Source: Agarophyton chilense (taxonomy: Eukaryota; Rhodophyta; Florideophyceae; Gracilariales; Gracilariaceae). From it: 64,000 nt of DNA. The stretch is taken from NCBI GenBank assembly GCA_030374765.1, contig JARGXX010000129.1:1-64000 (forward strand), given 5' to 3'. Both the position numbers and the translations under genes were made by a program. Under the pieces are notes generated by a model. The model was not told the origin of the DNA. It was given only the letters and a program-made list of their open reading frames with translations, and ran no database searches. Within the stretch, counting starts at the first letter, position 1; each line of letters opens with the position of its first letter. This document shows positions 19,678 to 30,518 of this stretch, piece by piece.

Positions 19678-21834
19678 TTGGGCCTCTGTGGCACTCACCA
19701 TTCAACTTTCGAACCTATTGCAGAAGTTCCACGTAGACCGACAGATCTGCGTGGAAGTCAGCAGAGAGGAGGCGTTCCAATGAGGCCTGTTTTTTTGACA
19801 GGGCTTCGAGCTATTGGGTTGGCGCGAGGCGCTACGTGTCTGGTACTGGTGCTCATTTAGATTCGGTTTTTAAGGTTGCATGTCGCATTTGTTTCAGCTT
19901 TTTTTGCATTACATTTTGTAGATTTGTAGGTAGTGCTGTGTGGAGTGTAAAGCGATAGTTCCTTGCTACCGGTGAGCAGTTCTGAGACGGGGAACGGCTG
20001 ATGTGGAGGACGTAGTGTTGTTGTAGAACCTAGATGACACTGTAGTTCGAAACCGTTACGTACTCCACACTGGGCGAACATGAAAGAGGTAGGATTGTAG
20101 CGCCTACATTCTTGCCAGTGGTAAAGATTCCCCAAATCGGGGAATTTTTTGAAAAGGTGATAAGTTTTTACTGCTTCGAGGTCAAAACACGATTTAAAAC
20201 CAGTCACTATAACTAAAATTCAGAACAAATGCTTACATTTTGAGATCATATGAGGCCGATTATCCCATAGAGACAAGCTCTCAACAACGGGAACATTTAG
20301 CCGAATTTTCGACCGCAAAAAGAGATCTGTTTAAAATGTAACATTTCTCCCGAAAGAGGACACATATATTCTACTTTCCTTTTTCGAGACTACTGACAGA
20401 ACACTCTATCTGATAAATCAATGAAAAAACCGCTTCTATTTGACAGTACTTTTGACCTACCGTGCTCTGTAATACGGATCGTACACTATAAAAATTTCTG
20501 CCATAGAGTCTTTACGCCTGACAAAAAAACCGACAAAAATCGCTATTCCTTCCACGTTCCAGGACAGCTATCTTGGAAACCCAGTATTTGATTTCGAGGG
20601 GAGCCATTTCGCCCTTAAACCTTATTCCATATAGAAAATTAAAAGGACTCAACAGAGGGGGTGCCTCAAGTGACAAAAACGAGACACAGTTGTTTGGTGG
20701 CAACGATTTCGAGCGAGTACATTTCCCGCTCTGCACACTTTCAACCTTTTCGCTCCCCGCTGCAACCTGCCTACATTTCTTAAGATGGCTCACAAAACAC
20801 ATCCCTCGCTACCACTTTCCACTAACTCCTCTTCTTCTGCTTCTATTATGCACCCGATTTCAACAAACTCCTCAAGAACGCCCCCACAGCCCCTTTTCAA
20901 ACGAAATCTTCAAGAAAAAGCCTTCAAACTCTTACCACTTAAGTGACAGTCCAACCGTGATCTCTCATTACTACTTCCCTTCGACTACACCTTCAAATCT
21001 GGTAATTAGAACAGCAAAAAATGAAAACTATTTTGGTTTCAACGATCAGCTAAAATTATTTCTATTGGAGTTTGTATCGACATGTGGTGCGCATATCTCC
21101 ATAGAAAAAGACGCAAGAGCGCTTTGAAAAGACCTACGATTTTTTTTTTTCGCTGCCTTCTTGATCTTAAAATGTATTTCAAACTGCGCCTAGCCAACAA
21201 AGAAGACTTTTTGTGATCGTTTCAAGAATATTTGTGTTAATGAACGTTCTTCAAACAGTAATAACGCCCTTATGTCAGAAATTCAAGAAAAATATAGATT
21301 AAGAGGACATCTTAAGGACGATATAATTGTTCAGTTAGAAAAATGGCAGCTGGTTGTTCTCGTAGAAAAGAAGAAGCAACTGTCGAAAAATCTTAAGACG
21401 CAAATGGCAGGAAAAGTAATGTGTGATCGATATTTGAAACGTTAGTGCTGTCAGAAAGAAAATAACTCGTCTTTCTGCCGTATAATGATCTTAGAAGACC
21501 TGAATATCGAAATGTAGGTCATCGACTTGGAAATAGAAGCCGGAAAGGTAGCCGAAAACGGATAAGAGCGTTTCGAAGAGGGCCGTTTTGGTTTAGAGAA
21601 AAAGTTATTTGACTTAGAAAAGGCAAGATTAGAAAGGTTGGACCACATGGAGTCCAGGCATTTCGATTTGCAAGAGAAGCAAGCTAAGCTGGAAGAGCGA
21701 CGTTTCGAACCAGGAGTAAAGGAGAGGCAAAAAGAGACTGAGGAGCGCCTTCTTGCGTTAGCGGAGCGCAAATCTGTGCTCTTTAGGGAACGACGAATGT
21801 GGTGTATCTTGCCATGCGTCACAGTGACGTCAAT
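19678..21834. other. Intergenic with a coiled-coil coding relic
   Basis: From about 21560 to 21806 the plus strand reads as a Glu/Lys/Arg-rich coiled coil (FDLEKARLERLDHMES, QEKQAKLEERRFE). This runs up to the left end of the PIF/Harbinger element and upstream of 21560 is broken by stops. It may be the tail of a gene interrupted by that insertion. The rest, including an ATG-less frame at 20573..21127, shows no gene. Confidence 0.4.
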
Positions 21835-21835
21835 A

Positions 21836-21857
21836 GGCGACTCCGGAAATCACAAAT
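21836..21857 (+). repeat. Left terminal inverted repeat of PIF/Harbinger element
   Basis: Begins GGCGACTCCGG and is the exact complement of 25265..25286 over 22 bases. It is preceded by A and the target duplication AAT. Confidence 0.88.
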
Positions 21858-22289
21858 TTGATTCTGTAGTAAAAATTACACTACCCAAACATCAACCGTA
21901 TTGCATACCAAACAATGGTTCTGAAATCACAGTTTGTGATACAATTGCGAAAGAAATAGACGTGCACTCTACTGCCGACCCGCTCGTACTCATCCCTTTC
22001 TGATTGAGCGCCGTCGTCGTCAATTCTTCTTCCAAGGCCTTGGTGTTCTCCAAAACGATTCATCGTGCTTTCTGATATCTCTTCCATGTCTAAACTGCAC
22101 ATCCAAAACAATGTTGACCCAACTGCTACTGGCTTTCTTGCTCCTTCAAAAAACAAACAAATTAGACTACTTTCGTTTATCTATCTCTCATAACGCTCAA
22201 AAAAAAACGTGACAGACGAATAACATGTAACGATTTGCAACACCCTACTCCATCAGCTTTCTCTGTTTTGCTTGGATCTGAAAATAATC

Positions 22290-23264
22290 AATCTTTGATA
22301 ACTCTGACAGGGTTTAATCACAAAACTTTTCGCTACATTATTTGAAAGTTTGAACATCTTTAAAACTCACGAACACCTTACACAAGTGAAGGAAATATTC
22401 AAGTGATATTCAGAACATCTAAAGCAGGCCGCTAACGCTGTTTAAATGCTGAAATATGCATTGGATTTGTGTTGATATGGAACCGAGCTCGAGGTGCACA
22501 TTATGTGTTGTGAATGTTATTTGGTACAACCGGATCTGTTTGCTCTATATTTCTTCATTTCGGGAGGCAAATTCTCTTTCAAGTGCTTGGGGTGGTGGCT
22601 AAGATAAGTACGCCAACATCTCCAGAACTTGACTCATTTCAACGGGCAATTGCAGAGCAACATCCTACACTACATGATGTATACTGTGTTGCGGATGTTT
22701 TGAAACTCTAATTTGAACAGAGCGGATATATGATGATTCCGAACATGTTCTATAATGGATGGCAGCACGATCAATATGTCGGAAACGTGTTTGTTTTTGC
22801 CCCAAGTGGTGTGTAATTGCATGGGCGGTCAATGCACCTGGGTCCATGCATGATTATGCCATTGCTGAATGGGGCAGGGTTTATGAAAAGCTAACAGCCG
22901 TGTGTGAGCAGTTTCGAGGACGATGTGTTGTTGATTAAGCATTGTCAAAGAAACACTATCCATTTTTAATCAAACCGTCACAAGACTGTGTCGCTGGTGG
23001 TGATGGTTCACAGTTGAAATACTAACTATGCGGGAAGCTACTGCAGCACGGCAGGCTTCTGAATGGGGAATGATGGCTTTCAAGGCTACTTTCCCGTGCC
23101 TGAAAGACAGATTCATATATGAAGAACGGCGTGAAAGAAAAATGGTTTTACTTATTGTTGTACTGCTGCAGAACTTGAGAGATGGAATGGTCGAGATAGA
23201 CCAAATTCTCAACACATACATTCCACATGTCAGTGTAGAAGCTAACGACTTTCTTTTTCTTTGA
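22290..23264 (+). pseudogene. PIF/Harbinger DDE transposase, decayed
   Basis: The N-terminal text LITLTGFNHKTFRY starts near 22294. It is followed by LNAEICIGFVLIWNRARGAHY and, in another frame, TTGSVCSIFLHFGR. The DDE_Tnp_4 catalytic blocks are recognisable: HPTLHDVYCVADVLKL with the first Asp, FYNGWQHDQYVGNVFVF, CVVD followed by a stop, and ATAARQASEWGMMAFK with the Glu. The longest open piece is 23028..23264. Several in-frame stops and at least one frameshift break it. Such proteins cut and paste the element by acting on its inverted repeats, together with the Myb-like partner. Confidence 0.85.
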
Positions 23265-24564
23265 CAAATCTGCTATCGACATTACCTTTTTTTTCATGTT
23301 CTGTAGGGGCTTTGAGATCCGGCGGTGGTTTTCCAATCAGCGCCATCATCAATAACTGCATCATACTTTTGTTGCGCACTTTATCCTGTTCCCACCTTTG
23401 CCTTTCGTCTTCATGTCGTTCCCTCTCCTGCGCTCTGCGCTGTCTTTTATCTTTTCGCACCTGTATTCTATACAACCGCTCTTCCTCGCGTTGCTTTCTG
23501 TCCTTCTCACCCTGGGCAACCTCTCTCTTATACTCTTCCTGTCACCGGGTTTGGTCCTGGAGCATGGTCAGTTTCATAATATCCATTTTGGATTGTTTAT
23601 GTTCCGGATCTCTAGAGAGCGTAGGAGTCCTGCAACGGGCCAGTGGACGCCCAGCTGGAGAATGACTGCGCGATAAAACGGGCGTGAGAGCTATAAGATT
23701 TTCTGGTGTTCCCTGCACACGTTGTGTTTGTTCCAGTTTTCTTTGGCAGCTGTAACACTTGCTGGTGCAGTAGTATACCCTTTGGAGTTTCCGAGATTTT
23801 GGGTGTACTCCTGGTCGGACTTCGTTCCATCCCCGATGTCGGTTCGCTCTGCCTTTTCTTCTCAAACTTCTTTGGTTCGCAAGATGTACCTTGGAATGGT
23901 GGAATCTCCAGTTGAGGCTGGCGTGCGGCACATCGCCGGAAATTTACGTGGCAAAGAGTCGAAGGTTCTCTGCTGCAACGGAAAACGAGGTATACGGAGG
24001 CTTGCAATCATATCCCATTCCTGCTTGCCAAACGGTAAGTACTCCTCCAACAATTCCAGGAGATTGTCTACTTCACTCAATGAAAACCCGTTGCCGCGTG
24101 TGCTTGATGTCTTTTGGGGCAGAAGATCTCTTAGCAGTTCTCTTCTTTAACGTCTGTGAAGCAGGTGGCAATAGAACTGTGTTCCGGTGTTCGGGATGCA
24201 ATTTGTTTTCAAGGAAACTGGTTGACCTTATATGTCGTGGCTCATCTGCGCAATGGACACCAGTAGACGGATAGGAGTTCCTCGAGGAAATGAACACTGC
24301 AGGCTGTATATCTGAAAATGAATTCTCCACACTCTCTGTTGCCTGCAATTGCACCTGGGATGGCGCATTATGATTTTGATTTCTTTGCTCTGGTTGCGAG
24401 TAATTCAGATGTTCTTCAGTTTCCAGGTCACTCCGAAGATGTGACAAACGATTGACTGCATTAAAATTGGTTTGACGAGAATTTACTTCTCGTGCAGTAA
24501 GTACTGCACTCTTTCGCTCTTGACCAGGTGATTGACAAGGTGGGAGTGAGTTCTGTTGAGCCAT
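23242..24564 (-). pseudogene. SANT/Myb-like partner protein of PIF/Harbinger, decayed
   Basis: The ATG at 24564 opens a 163-codon disordered N-terminus. Its frame ends at 24073 just as the SANT-like block begins in the next frame: RGNGFSLSEVDNLLELLEEY, then PFGKQEWDMIA, then TFDSLPRKFPAM and TGDSTIPR. This resembles DUF6818-type domains. In-frame TGA codons follow at 23862..23864 and 23542..23544, with another frame change between. The C-terminus is a long Arg/Glu coiled coil ending in MMQLLMMALIG. Both TGA codons could derive from CGA by C-to-T change. In this superfamily the partner aids nuclear import and DNA binding of the transposase. Confidence 0.78.
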
Positions 24565-25264
24565 CGCTCATTGGAATGTTGTGATAGGCAGGTATGAAAC
24601 TTCGAGGCGTCAGTTGCTGTTTTGGAGTGAGTAACATCGACCGTCTCGAGTCTCCTTTTCAATTACAAGCCTAGAAAGCTAACTGGCGACGGTGCCGCAG
24701 GTCACAAAGTTACGCTAATTGCATTGTGGGGCTGTCAGTGGCGTGAATTGACGTGGGGTTAGACTTCCCGCTCACAGTTCGGTGGAAGCTATAAAGAGTT
24801 TTCCCAATAGTTATACAGTTTTGCAAAAGGCGTTATATTGGTCCGAAAATCGTGTACAGCTTGACGTAGTGTAGAAGCGAGTGTCACTCGAACTGTACGG
24901 GGTCATGCATAATTCGGTCAAGAATAAGAGCGTCGGGACAGTGCCCGTCGTGAAGCGGTCTTGTGTTGACGTATCGGCTGAGTATGCAGTTTTCCGAAGA
25001 TGAAAACAGAGGGAAAAGCATTTGAGGTGGTACGAGGATTGAGCGCTGTGGCGGAGTCTGGAGAGGCTGTGTAACGCGCGCGAATCACACGGTTATGGAC
25101 GCGAAACACGGGGGAAGTTGTCGATTTTGCGATTTGCTACGGCAAAGAGGCTTGCTTCCATGGAGTGTGCTCATGGAAGCAACAGACGTTTGACGACGGT
25201 TTCAGGCATGCCAAAATCGCAATTAAACAAGACTTTATTGCAAACTGTGCTTTAGCATTTTGCG

Positions 25265-25286
25265 ATTTGTGATTTCCGGAGTCGCC
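25265..25286 (-). repeat. Right terminal inverted repeat of PIF/Harbinger element
   Basis: Read on the minus strand it begins GGCGACTCCGG and matches the left end over 22 bases. It is followed on the plus strand by C and AAT. Confidence 0.88.
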
Positions 25287-25675
25287 CAATGTCTCAACAC
25301 CCACGTTTATATCCCGTGACACACTTTAAACGTTCGAGAACAAATTCAAACGAAACTAGAAACAAGGCGTTGCTAGTGTGCGCAAGTCGCATCAAGTGAA
25401 GTACGGTTTGTGTGTATGTGATCGCCAGATGATGAGGAACACTAAAAGCGGAGGAATAAAGATGTACAGCGTTTCCCCGAACACAGAATATCACGCGGTG
25501 AACATCTTCCGTATGCTGACAACAAGGGTATGCTTTTGTAGGGGCATTGTGTACAGCCTACTGAAGTGGTCTAGCATTGTCGTCTGACAAAGCGAGGGAT
25601 TCTTTTGCAACCTCAATGCCACCTGGCAGGCGTGTAGTGCCCTTTCTATTCCTTTATTCATTCTGCCCAAGTTCT

Positions 25676-26247
25676 TTATGTAGATATCGCTATCGCAATA
25701 GCTTTCAGCTCATCACTTGCACTATAAAGCTCGTTTTCTTTCTCATCCGCTGTCGCATCTTTATTCAAGCAATCAACGCCTTCCACAAAAGCTCTTTGAT
25801 GCTTCAAAGAAACAGCTTCAGTAACGTCATCCTCCTCTCCCGGGTTCAGCAAGTTTTCTATGTCCACCCTAGAACATCTTACAACATTTTCATTACGATC
25901 TCTGACAATTTTTACTCTTAAAAATAACTCTGTAAAGCACTGCTGTGCTTCCCATCACCCAGGGCATTTTGTTCAAAACAATGCCTAAAACAGCTTAAAA
26001 TGTAATAGGCCGCCAAACCTTCCCAGCACTCTGTTATTCATCGCATTGCTGTCAGTATATCGATGTTATTAATTGACGCCTTCCCCAAGTCTATTTTTTC
26101 AACCACACGAAAGCCTAGTCCATTACGGTATTTTTCCTTCACTGCAGATATTACCCCAACGTCAAGAGGCTGCACTGGACTTGTATTAATAGGAAAAAGA
26201 AAATTAGCTTCACCATTTGAGAGATAATTCTGAGGACATGCACGCAT
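25676..26247 (-). pseudogene. Fragment of pogo/Tigger-like DDE_1 transposase
   Basis: On the minus strand, NTSPVQPLDVGVISAVKEKY (about 26130-26190) matches the conserved block near the end of the DDE_1 catalytic domain in pogo/Tigger transposases (consensus PLDxGVI...K..Y). The reading then passes DILTAMR, a stop near 26038, and an acidic C-terminal piece (25676..25867) containing NPGEEDDVTEAV. The catalytic N-terminal two thirds and DNA-binding domain are absent. I could not identify matching inverted repeats. Confidence 0.65.
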
Positions 26248-27290
26248 GCCCGCATGAGTTTATGTGTCGAAACTACACTTGACAACGTGCAACACGTGTT
26301 ACAACATGAAGTGGTGTCGGACATCGGGCGTCCTCCAAAACTGCTTGCCCAGCAGTTTTTGTGTTCCCGGGACTATTAAAAAAAACTCTAGGGCGGCCAA
26401 GGGGAACAAGGCCGCTCTAAAACGGACAACGGGGTGCTTGGTAACGCTTTCTAATTTCGCGCGCGCTCTACGATAGTTCAACTGCGCAACGCTGCCCCTA
26501 CAACTTCGATAGTCATGGACCTAGAACTGTCTGATAGATGTTTGCATTTTCCGTTACATCCGCAGATGTTTTGAGTAATTAAGAACGTGTATCTGTGGTA
26601 TGATTGTATATTCAATTTTGTGGATTATTGAATACTGTTGCAAAGAAAAAACAGGAAAATCAAGTAAAACTGTCTATGTTGCTCTCAGGCGCCATTATAA
26701 CGATCTAGAAATACCTGCTGCTCAGCAGTCTGTTTTTGAAGAAGCTCAACTCATAAGAAAAATCAAGAATAAACATGAGAACCAAGTTGAAGCAGTCAAG
26801 TAAATTTTGGACTTCATTACAGTCGACATTCCAACCGTAGTGGTAGCCAGACTTATCAATTGTTTCTAAAAAGTGACAGCTGATCGTCATTAGAAGCAAA
26901 AAAACCTGCAGAGTTTTGTTGCTTTTTTTGGGCCTTGCTTAAGAATATTTTATGCACATTAGAGAAACTTCGTCGTCTCAGGTTTAAGAAGTTCTTTCCA
27001 TCACGTTGTTGAACAATGATGATCTTCAGGAAAGCACGATGAATAATTCTGTTCAGCAGTTAACTGGAAAAGCTGATCATCGATTAAAAACAGCCAGAAA
27101 GTCGACTGATCATGTTTAAAATCCTTTCAAGGTACTTGCGCAGATCCAAGGTTGTGCGCAAAAGTTGAAGATTCTTTTAGACCTCTGCAATATAAAGAGA
27201 GAGTTTTGAGCCTAACAAGATGTGTTTAAAGTATTCATGATAAGTGGAAGCGAATCTTAGACAATTTTCTGAATGTTGTATCCAAACTTT
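26248..27290. other. Intergenic or old repeat DNA
   Basis: A short perfect hairpin (AAAACTGC, 7-base loop, GCAGTTTT) lies at about 26337-26359. It could be the end of the pogo-like element, but no partner was found. A plus-strand reading from about 26590 may be a decayed Gag of the copia-like relic to the right. No open frame is convincing. Confidence 0.35.
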
Positions 27291-27884
27291 CAGGTGACTA
27301 CAACGAAGTCAAAGATGACCCCGTCCGGTCCATTTCTTCTCCTTACCGAATTAATTTTCTTCTCTACTTTGATTATACTATAAAGATGCTTTGTTTCTTA
27401 ACAATGTCTACTAAGGCACCGAACCCCCATCTTATTCGTAATGATGTGGAGTTTATGTTGAAGTAGAAACCCCAAAAGGCATGGATAAGTAGAGGAATCT
27501 TTGTCTGCTCCGCTTCAGAAGCTGACAAAGCACCAGGGCTTTTGAATCCCAGTCCTCAACTGAATAAAAAGAAGAGAAACACGAAGAACAGTTTTAATAA
27601 TTCTCGATCTTCGCAAAACGTTGCTGAGCGATCTTCTGTCTCTAAGAAGAGATCTTCTGAAGTGAACTGCTTCGACTGCGGCTAGAAGACCCATCTTCAT
27701 GGAGACAAGGAATATCAATCCCCCAGCTGGTTGACGAAAAAGTTCATGCTGGAAGCATCCGTTAAGGAAGGCAAAAAAGTGGGCGACGACGGATCTTCAG
27801 GAATGCTCCAATCCTTCGAAAGGTAACGAAGCTTAGTCGATGGATATGGAGCTGACCATAAGGTTTCCATCGGGCGAGACCCGA

Positions 27885-28336
27885 ACCCCGTTATAGACAT
27901 CGGGTGTCCTCGGAGTGTCGAAGTAGTGGAAGCCGCCGCGAAACTGGCCTCTGCCTCGTAAATTTTCTTTCAGCTGCGAGAACTCAAACGAGATCCGTTC
28001 TTTCACGGTTATGGAGTCAAGTGTGACAATGCTCGGCTTCTTTTGGCTTTTTGGGATTTGCCAACTATTGATATAAATATGACTATGACAAGGATTCCAT
28101 TCTACGTTGTTGATGGAGATCAACCCTTGTTGCTGGGTGATCAAATCTTTCACAAGTCCAACCTAATAGATGAAGAGCACTTGCTTGTGATTTCGAAAGG
28201 AGATAGTGGTTTGTCAAAAAAGGTTCTGTACTTTTCCAATCAATCTTTTCGTCTCATGGAGGATCCGGAAGATATCGTTCGAACAAGGCTTTGGGTTGTG
28301 CCGTTCAACAAAAAATCTGTCTCGTCCTTCTCCTAG
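27885..28336 (+). pseudogene. Retropepsin segment of copia-like relic
   Basis: VIDIGCPRSVE near 27892 carries the active-site Asp-Ile-Gly in the DxGCPRSV style. After stops and a frame change, IPFYVVDGDQPLLLGDQIF provides the LLLG flap-side motif. The open part is 28043..28336. Retropepsins mature Gag and Pol inside particles. Confidence 0.7.
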
Positions 28337-28439
28337 TATCACAGAAAATTATTCCCGAACCTCTTTGAGAGGGTTTCGAAGGCATAGTTTTCTGACGGAA
28401 AAGTTGAAAAGAGGTTTCCATCCAATTTCCATTGCTACA

Positions 28440-29480
28440 ATCACCTGACCTTCGATGATATGGCTAAGATTTACTGCCGCGCTGGAGTGCTCACGCCCAA
28501 ATTGAAACAGGCACTTTAGGATGCGCTCGACAAATGCACTGGATGTAAAACTACTGGGCGCTCTTTAACATCTCGTTAAACTTCTTTACGAAGCCTTTTT
28601 ATATATTTCAATCATCATGTGCAGATTGCTTATATTTTCATTAATGAGTTCAACAATAAACCCATATCACATATTGTGCATTTGTCGTCAGGGTTTTCAG
28701 AAACCATTATCATGACATCAAGGAAAATGGAGTCCGTGGTCACAAACTTTGAACGAGACTGGATCAATATAAACGGGCCTTCAGTAGTGGTCTCTGCAGA
28801 CCGGGAGTTCGAGAACACCATTTTCCGCCGACTATTTGGGGCTCATTCAATCTCGTTTGAACCTCGTTTCGCACGTCGCCATGATAAAACTGGCGTCGTG
28901 GAAGCGAAGAATGGTTTACTCCGGTTTTTGAACTTCGGCTTTTCCAGGAAGCATTCTATTTCTCGGTCTTTTGAAATACGGACTCAAACTTCCAAGATTT
29001 ATTATCTCGCGCGACGTACCGCAGTAACATCTTATACGGGGAAAAGAAGCTAAGTAGCTTCAAAATCGCGCGTGGTTATACGCTTTCGATTCTTTGACTC
29101 CCGCAGCAGCAATTTCCATTAGATATCATCGAGGTTTACAAGGAACAAGTCGCTCGCAGGGCTATTTGGTCACTTCAAGTAACTCGAAACCCCCGCACTC
29201 TACCAGAGTCGCGCTGTCGCCGCGGAACTCCGGTATATTACTTCAAGAAGGAACCGAAAGCAGGAATATGGAAATTGACTTACGTTCGAGAAGTCAAACA
29301 ACATTCCCCTTTCCTCTTGTCAAGCAATGATCATCGTGAGCAACCAATCCGTGTGGCCTATGAAAATATAAGGCCGGTACCGGAGTCCTCACTTTTGTTC
29401 GAGCTCGAGCAAATGAGACATTGGTACCCATTGTCTTATTCAATCTTGGAGGAAGATAGTTTGAAAAAAAGTAGTGATTG
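28440..29480 (+). pseudogene. Integrase of copia-like relic
   Basis: A zinc-finger remnant near 28450-28550 (LDKCTGCK) precedes the core. The core has FINEFNNKPISHIVHLSSGF for the first catalytic region, VVVSADREFENTIF for the second Asp and KTGVVEAKNGL for the Glu (open part 28619..29053). After further breaks comes the post-integrase motif AYENIRPVPESSLLFELE near 29370. Multiple stops make it non-functional. Confidence 0.78.
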
Positions 29481-29523
29481 CGGAAAAAACTCAGCAAACT
29501 GTTGAACACGGCCTTGAAGCAAG

Positions 29524-30437
29524 TGTGGAGCAAAACCCGGCGACGGGAAGTGCTCTCAAGGTGTTCGAAGCCTTGCTCTCTGGGGGAGGGAGACTCAGAG
29601 ACAGAGCCCTCCGTTCCACCCGTAGTGTGGGGTGTAACTCCCACGGGGGATTACGGCAGTACCGACGGAGGTGAGGGGTAGAAACCGTGGATCGGGAATG
29701 GGTATGGGTATCCCAAAGAATGAGGGAAAATCCGGCGAAGAGGAAAAAAGGGGCGAGGGTCGGGCACTAACAGGCACCGGACCCAAGAACCAGAAAAGGG
29801 GCGAAACAACAAAAGAAACCCAATACAGGGGCGAAAACCTGTCCTCGAAAGGAAACACAAAAAGCACGCAACAAGTAAGCAGAACCCCCACGGGGTATCG
29901 TGCACGCAGGTCGTCTGAGCGGTCCCAAGGGGGTGGTTGCACGGAACCCAAACGTGGGCACTCTCCAAGTGGAGTCGTGTCCCTACGCAGGCGTTGTTAA
30001 CCAGAGCCCGTTCCGGGTTGTAAGGCCGAAACGATGGCGACAAAGAACCTCTAAAGGTATCGAAGACCAACCTTGGTTCCCATTTACTCTGAGCTTCGGA
30101 CTGTCAGATCTCGTCTCCCTAAGTAGGGCCCACTAACTAAACTCTACAGTAGTGCACACCTGCTCAGGGCCATACACGTGGAGATCCAACTGTCAGGGCC
30201 CAAAAGTCCAACGTTCTACAAATATCCGAAAATCGGTGCCAAAATTAAGCCACGTGTATCACGGGGCCAATCCAACCATGGGCCATCCGAATTGTCACTT
30301 CATAGGCGATCTCTAACCAGAAAACAGTGCCACCTCAGCACACCTTAGAGGGGATCATAGTCATAACCCTCGGAGGGTTCAATCCCCATTCTATGAGTTG
30401 CATCTTCAAGTATCCCCTAACTGGGCGTTGCTATACA
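29524..30437 (-). repeat. 3' LTR of element 1
   Basis: Read on the minus strand the repeat runs TGTATAGC...GCTCCACA, so it has TG...CA ends. It is nearly identical to 39077..39990 and 59315..60231. The inner end abuts a polypurine tract. The long non-ATG open frames inside all three LTR copies are judged noncoding. Confidence 0.92.
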
Positions 30438-30450
30438 TCTCCCCCTCTCT
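30438..30450 (-). other. Polypurine tract priming plus-strand DNA
   Basis: AGAGAGGGGGAGA on the minus strand directly precedes the 3' LTR, the standard position of the RNase H-resistant primer. Copy 2 has AGGAGGGGGAGA at 60232..60243. Confidence 0.75.
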
Positions 30451-30498
30451 AAGACGAGGAAGAACATTCCGAGCCGCGGGTGTCTCGCTTTCCGGTCA

Positions 30499-30508
30499 CT
30501 ATATATAC
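30499..30508 (+). promoter_or_regulatory. TATA box for the antisense ORF
   Basis: The run CTATATATAC lies on the plus strand about 11 bases upstream of the first ATG of the antisense ORF and is conserved in copy 2 near 60291-60300. If it drives transcription about 30 bases downstream, translation may start at the later in-frame ATG at 30649 rather than 30519. Confidence 0.45.
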
Positions 30509-30518
30509 TTCTCTCCCA

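Larger units (their letters stand above)
21835..25287. mobile_element. PIF/Harbinger DNA transposon with two decayed genes
   Basis: The terminal inverted repeats share 22 identical bases (GGCGACTCCGGAAATCACAA plus AT) at 21836..21857 and 25265..25286, with one mismatched outermost base. Both ends are flanked by AAT (21832..21834 and 25288..25290), the 3-bp target duplication expected of this superfamily. Inside are a DDE transposase relic on the plus strand and a SANT/Myb-like relic on the minus strand, arranged tail to tail and overlapping by about 20 bases. This two-gene layout is typical of PIF/Harbinger. Both genes carry stops and frameshifts, so this copy is not autonomous. Confidence 0.88.
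27300..29523 (+). mobile_element. Copia-like retrotransposon relic, truncated at LTR of next element
   Basis: Plus-strand order is a Gag zinc-knuckle remnant, aspartic protease, integrase, and the linker that precedes RT. The zinc knuckle near 27670-27715 reads CFDCG, stop, KTHLHGDKE with its last Cys replaced by Tyr. The relic ends exactly at 29523 where the 914-bp LTR begins, and no RT follows beyond the far LTR at 39990. Related sequence occurs on the minus strand at 47.9-50.1 kb. Confidence 0.75.

Noticed and set aside
20573-21127. 184-codon plus-strand frame
   Set aside because: Contains no ATG codon at all and has low-complexity Ser/Pro/Leu composition.
26318-27915. Direct repeat GACATCGGG(C/T)GTCCTC at 26318 and 27896
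   Set aside because: The second copy is the codon text of a protease DIGCPRS motif. The match is short and likely coincidental.
30340-30400. tRNA-like GGGTTCAATCC string in the LTR
   Set aside because: No acceptor or anticodon arms can be folded around it.
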